Shown here: in pieces, positions 15,428-22,104 of the stretch
Position numbering within the stretch: position 1 is the first letter of the stretch
Layout of the letters: every line of letters starts with the position of its first letter
NCBI GenBank assembly: GCA_041178545.1
Contig: JBEGVB010000203.1
Coordinates: forward strand, 1 to 22,104
DNA: 22,104 bases
Source: JBEATZ01 sp041178545
GTDB lineage: Bacteria; Planctomycetota; UBA1135; UBA2386
Direction: 5' to 3'
The notes under the pieces: generated by a model
What the model was told of the DNA's origin: nothing
The model's input: only the letters and a program-made list of their open reading frames with translations
Database searches by the model: none
Translations under genes and position numbers: made by a program

Positions 15428-17140
15428 ATGAGTCCGTCCACCCGCAACCTCCTGACGGCGCTGCTCCTCACGCAGGCGGCCTTCCCGTTGCTGTCCCAGT
15501 CGCTCACGGGACGCATCGTCGACCCCGCTGGCGTGGGCATCCCCGGCGTCAACATCTCGATGAGCAACGGCGCGCCGACGGGCGTCACGGATGCCCTCGG
15601 GAACTTCACGATCACGGGGCTGAGCAACCGCGTGTACTCGTCCCTCGAACTGCTGCCCGCGACGGACAACTACGTCGCGAGGCTCTACGAGAACTACACG
15701 ATCAGTGGTGCAACCAACCTTGGGACGGTGACTCTCCTTGCCGGCGCGCGCATCGGTGGCACCGTCACGACGCCAACGGGCGCGCCGGTGAATGCATGCA
15801 ACATGAGCGTCTACACGCTCGCCGGGACCAAGGTCTACACGCCCAACGACTCGACCGACCCTGCGGGTGTCTGGTCGATCGTGGCGCCACTCGGAACCAG
15901 TCGGTTGCGCACGACGCCTCCGGCCACCACCTCGCTGGTCACGGAAGAGGTCGAGATCACCGTGACTGGCCCTGCCAACCTCGGCACCAACGCGCTGGAG
16001 ACCGGCTACCTCGTCACCGGCAACGTCGTGGACAGCGCCACGTTGGTCCCGGTTGCGAGCGCGCGGTTCACGGCTCGCAACGCACTCACTGGAACGGCGA
16101 TCTACCTCCCTGCCACCACGACCACGAACGCGTTCGGGGCGTTCTCCTTGCTGTTGCCACGCGCCATCGTGGACCTCGAGGTCGTGTCGCCGGTCACCAA
16201 TCCGCATGCAGCCAAGGAGGTGCTCGGCATCCCCGTGGCTTCGGCCACGGCACTGGGGCAGGTGAAGGTGGACCGTGGCGTCGTGGTCACCGGGCTGGTC
16301 ACTGGTCCGGCTGGCAACGTGCTGGGTGCCGACATCGACGTGTTCACGACCGATGGCTACAAGCTCTTCACCCCCAACGACAACACCAGCGCGAGCGGCG
16401 TGTTCTCGGTGGTGGTCCCGCCGGGGACCTACACGTTCACGGTGGAGCCGCTCGGCTCCAGCGGGCTGGTGGGTGCGCGGACGGCACCGACCACGGTCTC
16501 TCTCAATGGATCGATCGGCACGATCCCGCTTGCCGCTGGCGTGCCCCTGACCCTCTCCGTCACCACGCCCAACGGCCCCGAGGCCGGCATCAACCTGGAC
16601 GTGGCGGACCCCGTCACGGGCAACAAACTGGTGCTCGCGAGCGACGAGTCCGATGCCGCAGGGACGATCGCGACCTTCGTGCCTGCAGGCACCTGGAACC
16701 TCTCCTTGGTCGCTCCCGAAGGCAGCCAGGGCGCACCGGTCCAGCTCACCGCGCAGGCGATCGCCTCCGCCACGTCGTTGACCGTCTCCATGCCCTCCAA
16801 GCAACTCGTCACGACGGTCACGAGTTACGGCGTGCAGACCATCCCGCAGGGCGGATTCCTCCCCGTGAACCTGTCGCTGTTCAACCCGACGGCTGCATCG
16901 GTCCCGGCCCTGCTGGACGTGATCGTGAAGTACCCGTCGGGTGCGGAAACCCCGGTGTTCCCCGTGGTCCCGCTGGACGTGATCCAGGGCTTCCCGCTGT
17001 CGCTGCAGGGTGTCTGGGTGCAACTGCCCCCGGTCCCCGCCACCGAGGTCGGCCGTCGCCTGCGGTTCGGCCTGCGCTTCCGCGACCCGGTCACCAACCT
17101 CGCGCTCGACACGGCCTACACCGACTTCGTGGTGCAGTGA
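15428..17140 (+). CDS. Secreted protein with tandem carboxypeptidase-regulatory-like repeats
   Basis: The 570-residue product has a Sec signal at about 1-24 (NLLTALLLTQAAFPLLSQS). At least five carboxypeptidase-regulatory-like (prealbumin-like) beta-sandwich domains follow. They begin near residues 25 (LTGRIVDPAGVGIPGVNI), 110 (GGTVTTPTGAPVNACNMSVY), 195 (VTGNVVDSATLVPVASARF), 290 (VTGLVTGPAGNVLGADIDVF) and 375 (LSVTTPNGPEAGINLDV). Repeats two and four share TPND.T...GV.S.V.P.GT, at 138-154 and 315-331. The last 110 or so residues form a different beta-rich domain with no family I recognise. Such folds usually bind carbohydrate or stabilise surface proteins; no peptidase domain is attached. 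It starts eight bases after the beta-helix gene and is the last gene of the cluster, before a hairpin. There is no lipobox, so it is probably periplasmic or released. Confidence 0.78.
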   Translation: MSPSTRNLLTALLLTQAAFPLLSQSLTGRIVDPAGVGIPGVNISMSNGAPTGVTDALGNFTITGLSNRVYSSLELLPATDNYVARLYENYTISGATNLGTVTLLAGARIGGTVTTPTGAPVNACNMSVYTLAGTKVYTPNDSTDPAGVWSIVAPLGTSRLRTTPPATTSLVTEEVEITVTGPANLGTNALETGYLVTGNVVDSATLVPVASARFTARNALTGTAIYLPATTTTNAFGAFSLLLPRAIVDLEVVSPVTNPHAAKEVLGIPVASATALGQVKVDRGVVVTGLVTGPAGNVLGADIDVFTTDGYKLFTPNDNTSASGVFSVVVPPGTYTFTVEPLGSSGLVGARTAPTTVSLNGSIGTIPLAAGVPLTLSVTTPNGPEAGINLDVADPVTGNKLVLASDESDAAGTIATFVPAGTWNLSLVAPEGSQGAPVQLTAQAIASATSLTVSMPSKQLVTTVTSYGVQTIPQGGFLPVNLSLFNPTAASVPALLDVIVKYPSGAETPVFPVVPLDVIQGFPLSLQGVWVQLPPVPATEVGRRLRFGLRFRDPVTNLALDTAYTDFVVQ

Positions 17141-17145
17141 CGGGA

Positions 17146-17174
17146 CGAGGCCACCGGCCAAACCGGTGGCCTCG
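17146..17174 (+). terminator. Hairpin terminator at the end of the nine-gene cluster
   Basis: CGAGGCCACCGG and CCGGTGGCCTCG form a perfect 12-bp stem around CCAAA, five bases after the stop of the repeat-protein gene. No T-tract follows, as with the other hairpins in this window. It marks the likely transcript end and separates the cluster from the M14 peptidase gene. Confidence 0.7.
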
Positions 17175-17205
17175 CGGTGCAGGGCAGACGTAGCATGGCT
17201 GCGCC

Positions 17206-19881
17206 ATGCCCATCCCGTCCCGTCCGTCGCCCGTGGCGCTCGCGCTCGTCGCCGCACTCGCAACCGGGTTCCACGCCAACGCCCAGCAGGTCCCGTCGCC
17301 CAAGGAGTTCCTGGGCAAGGAGGTGGGGGCCGACCACTACCTCTGCAACTACTCGGACATGCTGCGGTACTTCCGTGCCGTCGAGGAGGCCACGCCCCGC
17401 GTGCGCATCCGCGGGATCGGGACCAGTGGCTACGGCATGGACATGCACCTTGCCGTCATCACCTCGCCGCGCAACCAGCAGCGGATCGAGCAACTGCGGG
17501 CGAACAGCCAGCGGCTGATGTCCGCCCGAGACACCGACGAGTCCGTGGTGCGCAAGCTTGCTGCCGAGGGGACTGCCGTCGTGTGGATCGACGCAGGCAT
17601 GCACTCCACCGAGGCGATTGCCGCGCAGAACATCATCGAACTGGTGTGGCAGATGGCCTCGCGCACCGACGCGGAGGTGATGCGCATCCTCGACAACGTC
17701 GTGCTGCTCGCATGCCCGGCAAACCCTGACGGGCAGGAGATGGTGGCCAACGCCTATTCCGTGTCACGCACCATGAACATCCCGGTGCTGTACCAGCGCT
17801 ACTCGGGCCACGACAACAACCGCGACTACTACGCGAACAACTGCGCCGAGACGCGCAACATCAGCAAGCAGCTGTACGTCGAGTGGTGCCCGCAGATCCT
17901 CTACAACCACCACCAGACCTCGCCGCCCGGGACGATCCTGTTCACCCCGCCGTTCCGCGACCCGCACAACCACAACCTCGACCCAATGGTCGTGCGCGGC
18001 ATCGAGATCGTCTCTGCCCACATGAACCACCGGTTCGCCCGCGAGGGCAAGCCCGGCGTGATCTCGCGCGGCGGTGCCTCCTACTCGGCCTGGTGGAACG
18101 GTGGCCTGCGCACCACCACCTACTACCACAACATGATCGGGATCCTCACCGAGGCCTTTGGCCGGCCGGAGCCGACGCCGATCCAGCCCGCCCTCGAGCG
18201 GCGGTTGTCCACCGGCGAGTACCCCGACTACCTGCCTGCGCAGGTGTGGCACGCCCGTCAGACGGTCGAGTACCTGCAGACGGCCAACTTCGCGATCCTG
18301 GACTACGCCTCGCGCTACAAGGACGAGTTGCTGCACGGGGTCTGGCGCATGGGTCGCAACTCGATCGAGCGCGGCAGTCGCGACCACTGGACGGCAACGC
18401 CGTGGATGATCGAGGCTGCAAGGATGCGGGGGGACGAGACGGCGGTCTTCTCGGACCCGCTGCTCCGCGACCCGCGCGCATGGCTGCTCCGGCCCGACCA
18501 GCGGGACCGTGGCGCCATGGTGCGATTCCTCCACGCCTTGCAGCAAAGCGGGATCGAGTTGCACCGCGCCACGGCATCGTTCGAGCACGAGGGAGTCACG
18601 TTTCCTGCCGGCACGGTCGTCGTGCGCGCGGACCAGGCGTTCCGTCCGCACGTGATGGACATGTTCGAGCCCCAATGGCACCCGGACGACTTCCGCGACG
18701 GCAAGCCCGTGCCGCCCTACGACGCAGCCGGCTGGACCTATGCCATGCAGTGCGACGTCGAGTACGTCCGCGTCCTGGACGGCATCGAGGGTCCGTTCGC
18801 GCGGGTGGAGGGCATGCTGCCCTTCGACGGCGGTGAGGCGCAGCCCGCCGCACGTTGGCGTCTCGACCCTGCGGACACCAATGCGTTCGTTGCCGTCAAC
18901 CGCCTGCTGGCAGCCGGCGTGGCCGTCGAGTGGTCTCCTCGGGGCCACTGGGTCGTCCTCGGCGGTGACGGTGTGCAGGAGAACGTGGCCCGTCTTGCGG
19001 CGGAGCTGGGTGTCCGGTTCGACGTCAACTTCGCGGAGACGCGCGAGGCGCGCAGGCGCGTGGGCCAGCCGCGCGTCGGCATCTTCGACGTCTACGGCGG
19101 GCACATGCCCACTGCATGGGACCAGTTGCTCCTCGATCGCTTCGGCTTCGCTTGGAAGCGCGTTTGGGGGAGCCGTATCGCAAAGGGGAGCCTGCGCGAC
19201 GACTACGACGTGCTGGTGTTCCACACCGGGCTCCCCGGAGGGCGGCAGGGCGGCAGGCAGGGCCAGCGTCCCGACGCAGAGACCCTGCAGGCGATTGCCG
19301 CAGTGATGCCCAAGTTCGCCGACGAGGACTGGTCCGACGTGGTGGACCGTTCGATCCCGCTGGATGCAGCGACCTGCTGGCCTGCGCTGGAGGAGTTCGT
19401 CGCTGCCGGCGGCACGCTCGTGGCCCTCGGCAACGAGTCCGAGAAGGTGGTCGCGCGCATGGGACTGCCGGTCCAAGTGGGCATGCAGGTGCCGGACGGG
19501 AACGGCGGGATGCGACGCGCCGAGCGCGAGGACTTCTACGTCCCCGGTTCCGTCATGGGTCTCGAGGTGGACGTGTCCCACCCGCTTGCAGCCGGTGTGA
19601 CCCCGAGTCCTGCCGCCATGTTCACGAACGGCTCACCGGTGTTCTGGCTCGACGGCGAGGCACCAGGGGTCGAGGTGGTGGCGCGGTGGCACAGGATCGA
19701 CACCCTCCGGTCCGGTTGGGCCCTTGGCGAGGAGCACCTCGCGGGCAAGCCAGCCGTGGTCCGTGTCCCGCGGGGCAAGGGTTCGGTGCTGCTGTGCAGC
19801 GCAGACGTGACCTACCGGGCCCAGCCGATGGGCACGATCAAGTTCTTCCTGCAGGCGCTGCTGCAGTCCGCGCTGCGCTGA
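17206..19881 (+). CDS. M14-family zinc carboxypeptidase with C-terminal glutamine-amidotransferase-like domain
   Basis: The 891-residue exported protein has a Sec signal ending near residue 26 (HANA-QQ). The M14 zinc-peptidase domain covers about 40-340. The zinc pair is HSTE (His133 and Glu136), in place of the more usual HGNE. CPANPDG is the family's substrate-contact stretch, NNRDYY follows, then the third zinc ligand is His235 or His236 in YNHHQ. Glu316 in ILTEAFG is the likely catalytic base, so activity is expected. Residues about 620-890 resemble a class-I glutamine-amidotransferase-like (flavodoxin-type) fold, with RVGIFDVYGGHM, DYDVLVFHTG and a closing KGSVLLCSADVTYRAQ. No Cys-His catalytic pair is recognised there, so it is probably non-catalytic. 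The start ATG has no Shine-Dalgarno; TAGCAT at 17191-17196 resembles a -10 box. It is separated from the upstream cluster by a hairpin. Confidence 0.88.
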   Translation: MPIPSRPSPVALALVAALATGFHANAQQVPSPKEFLGKEVGADHYLCNYSDMLRYFRAVEEATPRVRIRGIGTSGYGMDMHLAVITSPRNQQRIEQLRANSQRLMSARDTDESVVRKLAAEGTAVVWIDAGMHSTEAIAAQNIIELVWQMASRTDAEVMRILDNVVLLACPANPDGQEMVANAYSVSRTMNIPVLYQRYSGHDNNRDYYANNCAETRNISKQLYVEWCPQILYNHHQTSPPGTILFTPPFRDPHNHNLDPMVVRGIEIVSAHMNHRFAREGKPGVISRGGASYSAWWNGGLRTTTYYHNMIGILTEAFGRPEPTPIQPALERRLSTGEYPDYLPAQVWHARQTVEYLQTANFAILDYASRYKDELLHGVWRMGRNSIERGSRDHWTATPWMIEAARMRGDETAVFSDPLLRDPRAWLLRPDQRDRGAMVRFLHALQQSGIELHRATASFEHEGVTFPAGTVVVRADQAFRPHVMDMFEPQWHPDDFRDGKPVPPYDAAGWTYAMQCDVEYVRVLDGIEGPFARVEGMLPFDGGEAQPAARWRLDPADTNAFVAVNRLLAAGVAVEWSPRGHWVVLGGDGVQENVARLAAELGVRFDVNFAETREARRRVGQPRVGIFDVYGGHMPTAWDQLLLDRFGFAWKRVWGSRIAKGSLRDDYDVLVFHTGLPGGRQGGRQGQRPDAETLQAIAAVMPKFADEDWSDVVDRSIPLDAATCWPALEEFVAAGGTLVALGNESEKVVARMGLPVQVGMQVPDGNGGMRRAEREDFYVPGSVMGLEVDVSHPLAAGVTPSPAAMFTNGSPVFWLDGEAPGVEVVARWHRIDTLRSGWALGEEHLAGKPAVVRVPRGKGSVLLCSADVTYRAQPMGTIKFFLQALLQSALR

Positions 19882-19915
19882 GGACCTGCGGGCCGCGTAG
19901 GGCGGCCCGCGGTCC
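19882..19915. terminator. Bidirectional hairpin between the convergent M14 peptidase and htpG genes
   Basis: GCGGGCCGC (19888-19896) and GCGGCCCGC (19902-19910) form a nine-bp stem with the loop GTAGG. The stem is extended by GGACC (19882-19886) and GGTCC (19911-19915) across one bulged T. It begins directly after the peptidase stop and lies 15 bases beyond the htpG stop, so it can end transcription from both sides. Confidence 0.7.
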
Positions 19916-19929
19916 AACACGGGCATGCG

Positions 19930-21822
19930 TCAGCCGCGTGCCATCAGCGCGGCCACGCGCTTCGCGAAGGCGGCCGGGTCGTCGGGCAGCACGCCTTCTG
20001 CCAGCAGGGACTGGTCGTAGAGCAGTTGCGCGTAGTCGGCGAGCTGGGTGTCGTCGAGGTCGGACATGCGCTTCACCACCGGGTGGTCGGGGTGGATCTC
20101 CAGCACGCGCTTGTGCTCGGGGACCTGGTGTCCGGCTTCGCGCAGGATGCGCTCCTGGCGCGCGCTCATTCCCTGTTCGTCGCTCACCAGGCACGCGGGG
20201 GAGTCGGTGAGGCGGTCGGTGACCCGCACCTCCTTCACCTTCTGCTCCAGTGCCTTGTGCAGCCGTGCCGTGACCGGGGCCATGGCCTTGGCCTTCTCCG
20301 CCTTGGCCTGCTTGCGTGCGTCGTCCTCCGGCAGGTCGAGCCCTCCCTTGGCGGCGCTGACCAACGGCTTGCCCTCGTACTCGCGCAGTGCGTCGACGAG
20401 CCACTCGTCGATGGTGTCGGTGAAGAACAGAACCTCGTAGCCGCGGCTCTTCAGCGACTCGATGTGCGGGCTGGCCTTTGCCGTCGCGAGGTTCTCGGCG
20501 GCCACGTAGTAGATCGCCTTCTGGTCCGCAGGCATGCGGCTCACGTAGTCGGCAAAGCCGGTCCAGTTCTCGTCGCGTGTCGAGCGGTAACGCATCAGCC
20601 CCGCGAGGCGGCTGCGCCACTCGGCATCGTGGTAAACGCCTTCCTTCAGCACGCGGCCGAACTGCGTCCACACCGTCTCGTAGCGGTTGCGCTTCTCCTT
20701 CTTGCCGTCCTTCTCGACCTCGGTCTCGCCCTCCTTGGCGATGTCCTCGAGCAGCGAGAGCGTCTTGCCGACCACCTGCTTGCGGATGAAGCGCGTGGTC
20801 GCGTCCTTCTGCAAGATCTCGCGCGAGACGTTGAGGGGGAGGTCCTCGCTGTCGACCACGCCGCGGATGAAGCGCAGCCACTCGGGCAGGATCTCCTGCG
20901 CGTCGTCCATGATGAACACGCGCTTCACGAACAGCCTCACGCCGCGCGCCTTGCGCTCACCGAGGTCGAAGGGAGCCTCTGCTGGGACGAACAGGAGGCC
21001 CGTCAGCTCGTGCGTGCCCTCGACCTTGAAGTGCGTCCATGCGAGCGGGTCGTGCCAGTCGTGGCCGAGGCCCTTGTAGAACTCGTGGTACTGCTCCTCC
21101 GTGACCTCGCTCTTCGAGCGGGTCCAGAGGGCGCGCGCCGAGTTGATCGTCTCCCACTCGGTCTTCTTCTCCTCCTCCGTGCCGCGTTCGACCTCCATGC
21201 GGATCGGCCAGCGCACGTAGTCGCTGTACTTGCGGATCACGGAGCGGATCGACCACTCCTCCAGGTACTCCTTCGCATCCTCCTTCAGGTGCAGGACGAC
21301 GTCCGTACCGCGGCCCTCGCGCACCGCAGGGCTCACGTCGAAGTCGCCCTTGGCCGCGCTCTCCCAGCTCCAGGCCTCCGATGCACCGGCCTTGCGCGAG
21401 ACCACCGTCACCTTGTCGGCAACGAGGAACGCGGAGTAGAAGCCCACGCCGAACTGGCCGATCAGCGCCACGTCCTTGCGCTGCTCGGCATCCAGCGACT
21501 GCATCAGCTTGCGCGTGCCCGAGCGCGCGATCGTGCCCAGGTTGCCGATCAGCTCCTCGCGGGTCATGCCGGCGCCGTTGTCGCGGATCGTCAGCGTGCC
21601 GGCTTTCTCGTCGGCCACCAGTTCGATGCGCAGCTCCTTGTCGTCACCGAGGACCGTCGGGTCCTTGAGGGCGGTCAGGTTGAGCTGGTCGATCGCGTCG
21701 GACGCGTTGCTCACCAGCTCGCGCAGGAAGACTTCCCGATGGCTGTAGAGCGAGTTGACGACGAGGGACAGGACGTCGTTGACCTCGGCCTGGAACGGGT
21801 GCTTTTCGACTGTGGTGGACAT
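19930..21822 (-). CDS. htpG: Molecular chaperone HtpG (Hsp90 family)
   Basis: The 630-residue protein has the normal length of bacterial Hsp90, an ATP-driven cytoplasmic dimeric chaperone. The GHKL ATP-binding domain shows ELVSNASDAID with Glu35 and Asn39, DNGAGM with Asp81, and the lid glycines GQFGVGF at 122-128. The middle domain has FVPAEAPFDL, GVRLFVKRVFIMDD and PLNVSREILQ with the catalytic-loop Arg, all standard. The C-terminal dimerisation domain includes FFTDTIDEWLV and DRLTDSPACLV. The start ATG has GGAGAG six bases upstream on the minus strand. The gene is convergent with the M14 peptidase gene and shares its terminator. A promoter-like pair lies just upstream (21850-21877); no CIRCE element is seen. 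I see nothing unusual in the protein. Confidence 0.97.
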   Translation of the reverse strand: MSTTVEKHPFQAEVNDVLSLVVNSLYSHREVFLRELVSNASDAIDQLNLTALKDPTVLGDDKELRIELVADEKAGTLTIRDNGAGMTREELIGNLGTIARSGTRKLMQSLDAEQRKDVALIGQFGVGFYSAFLVADKVTVVSRKAGASEAWSWESAAKGDFDVSPAVREGRGTDVVLHLKEDAKEYLEEWSIRSVIRKYSDYVRWPIRMEVERGTEEEKKTEWETINSARALWTRSKSEVTEEQYHEFYKGLGHDWHDPLAWTHFKVEGTHELTGLLFVPAEAPFDLGERKARGVRLFVKRVFIMDDAQEILPEWLRFIRGVVDSEDLPLNVSREILQKDATTRFIRKQVVGKTLSLLEDIAKEGETEVEKDGKKEKRNRYETVWTQFGRVLKEGVYHDAEWRSRLAGLMRYRSTRDENWTGFADYVSRMPADQKAIYYVAAENLATAKASPHIESLKSRGYEVLFFTDTIDEWLVDALREYEGKPLVSAAKGGLDLPEDDARKQAKAEKAKAMAPVTARLHKALEQKVKEVRVTDRLTDSPACLVSDEQGMSARQERILREAGHQVPEHKRVLEIHPDHPVVKRMSDLDDTQLADYAQLLYDQSLLAEGVLPDDPAAFAKRVAALMARG

Positions 21823-21849
21823 GGTTCTCTCCGGATGTGAGGGGCGAGG

Positions 21850-21877
21850 ATTTTGCGCCGCGAAGGGAGTCCTTCAA
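21850..21877 (-). promoter_or_regulatory. Likely promoter of htpG
   Basis: On the minus strand TTGAAG (21872-21877) and CAAAAT (21850-21855) are separated by 16 bases, each matching the sigma-70 consensus at four of six positions. The -10 box lies 27 bases before the htpG ATG, and its A-rich stretch is rare in this DNA. CCTTGAA also resembles the -35 of heat-shock sigma-32 promoters, but the matching CCCCAT-type -10 is absent. Confidence 0.4.
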
Positions 21878-22035
21878 GGGGGCACTGGGGCGCAGGTGGT
21901 GGCGCGGGGGAGGGAAGAGAGGCCGGGGCAGGGGAGCGGTGGTTGAGGCGGAGGGAGCAGTGGAAGGGGAACGGCATCGCGTCCCCCCTGCTGTGGAGGT
22001 GGCCGTGCCTGTGGCCCTGTCCTTTCCCCGGCCCT

Positions 22036-22104
22036 TCAGACGACCTTGGGCCGCTCGTGGACGCTCAGCAGGCCGTGGCGCTTCCAGCCCGCGCGCAGCA
22101 GCCA
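22036..22104 (-). CDS. C-terminal 22 codons of an unidentified minus-strand gene (continues outside window)
   Basis: Reading leftward from the window edge, an open frame gives WLLRAGWKRHGLLSVHERPK and two valines, then TGA at 22036-22038. All 22 codons end in G or C, the strong codon bias of the real genes here. The stretch is too short to assign a family. It would be transcribed in the same direction as htpG, about 210 bases upstream of it. A chance open frame cannot be excluded at this length. Confidence 0.5.
   Translation of the reverse strand, partial: WLLRAGWKRHGLLSVHERPKVV

Noticed and set aside
15251..17263. 670-residue minus-strand open frame over the repeat-protein gene
   Set aside because: It is the antisense of a clear secreted repeat protein and has an Arg-rich composition without any domain.
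20026..21840. 604-residue plus-strand open frame opposite htpG
   Set aside because: htpG is certain from its motifs across the full length; the opposite frame is a shadow.
1..22104. CRISPR arrays, tRNA or rRNA genes, insertion sequences, integrase or attachment sites
   Set aside because: No regularly spaced repeats, cloverleaf-like sequence, transposase motifs or terminal inverted repeats were seen on either strand. Codon bias is uniform along the window.

Overview
The window is strongly GC-rich, with almost every third codon position G or C. It carries markers of a Gram-negative envelope: a TonB-dependent outer-membrane receptor, an alginate-export-type beta-barrel and lipobox lipoproteins. 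Shine-Dalgarno sites are present before some genes and absent before others. A lipoprotein with a poly-glycine linker after the lipid cysteine, secreted carboxypeptidase-regulatory-like repeat proteins and a large M14 peptidase with a C-terminal amidotransferase-like domain would fit a GC-rich planctomycete or myxobacterium-like lineage. That placement is inference; no rRNA or other phylogenetic marker was available to test it.

Layout. Positions 1-1124 hold the end of an enoyl-CoA hydratase gene overlapping a 3-hydroxyacyl-CoA dehydrogenase gene, a beta-oxidation or hydroxybutyryl-CoA pair closed by a GC hairpin. A stand-alone TonB-dependent receptor follows (1222-3402). After a 291-bp gap with a strong hairpin, positions 3694-17140 form one very compact nine-gene cluster on the plus strand: three glycosyltransferases, a half-size ABC exporter, two different APH-fold small-molecule kinases, an alginate-export-like barrel protein with a lipoprotein signal, a parallel-beta-helix lipoprotein and a secreted protein of carboxypeptidase-regulatory-like repeats. 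Most junctions are 4-8 nt overlaps or gaps below 10 nt, and a hairpin at 17146-17174 closes the run. An M14 peptidase gene (17206-19881) converges on htpG (minus strand, 19930-21822), with a shared hairpin between them. The right edge holds what looks like the last 22 codons of another minus-strand gene.

How the parts may work together. The nine-gene cluster reads as an envelope or secreted-glycan system. The three glycosyltransferases would build a saccharide, the two maltokinase-like kinases would phosphorylate the sugar or a precursor, the ABC protein would carry it across the inner membrane, the barrel would pass it through or hold it at the outer membrane, and the beta-helix and repeat proteins would modify or bind it outside. 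No polymerase, Wzx/Wzy pair, initiating phosphoglycosyltransferase or classical capsule export gene is visible, so it does not match the standard polysaccharide pathways. It is the best candidate here for an undescribed system.

Every assignment rests on reading motifs and gene layout by eye; no database search or structure prediction was run.
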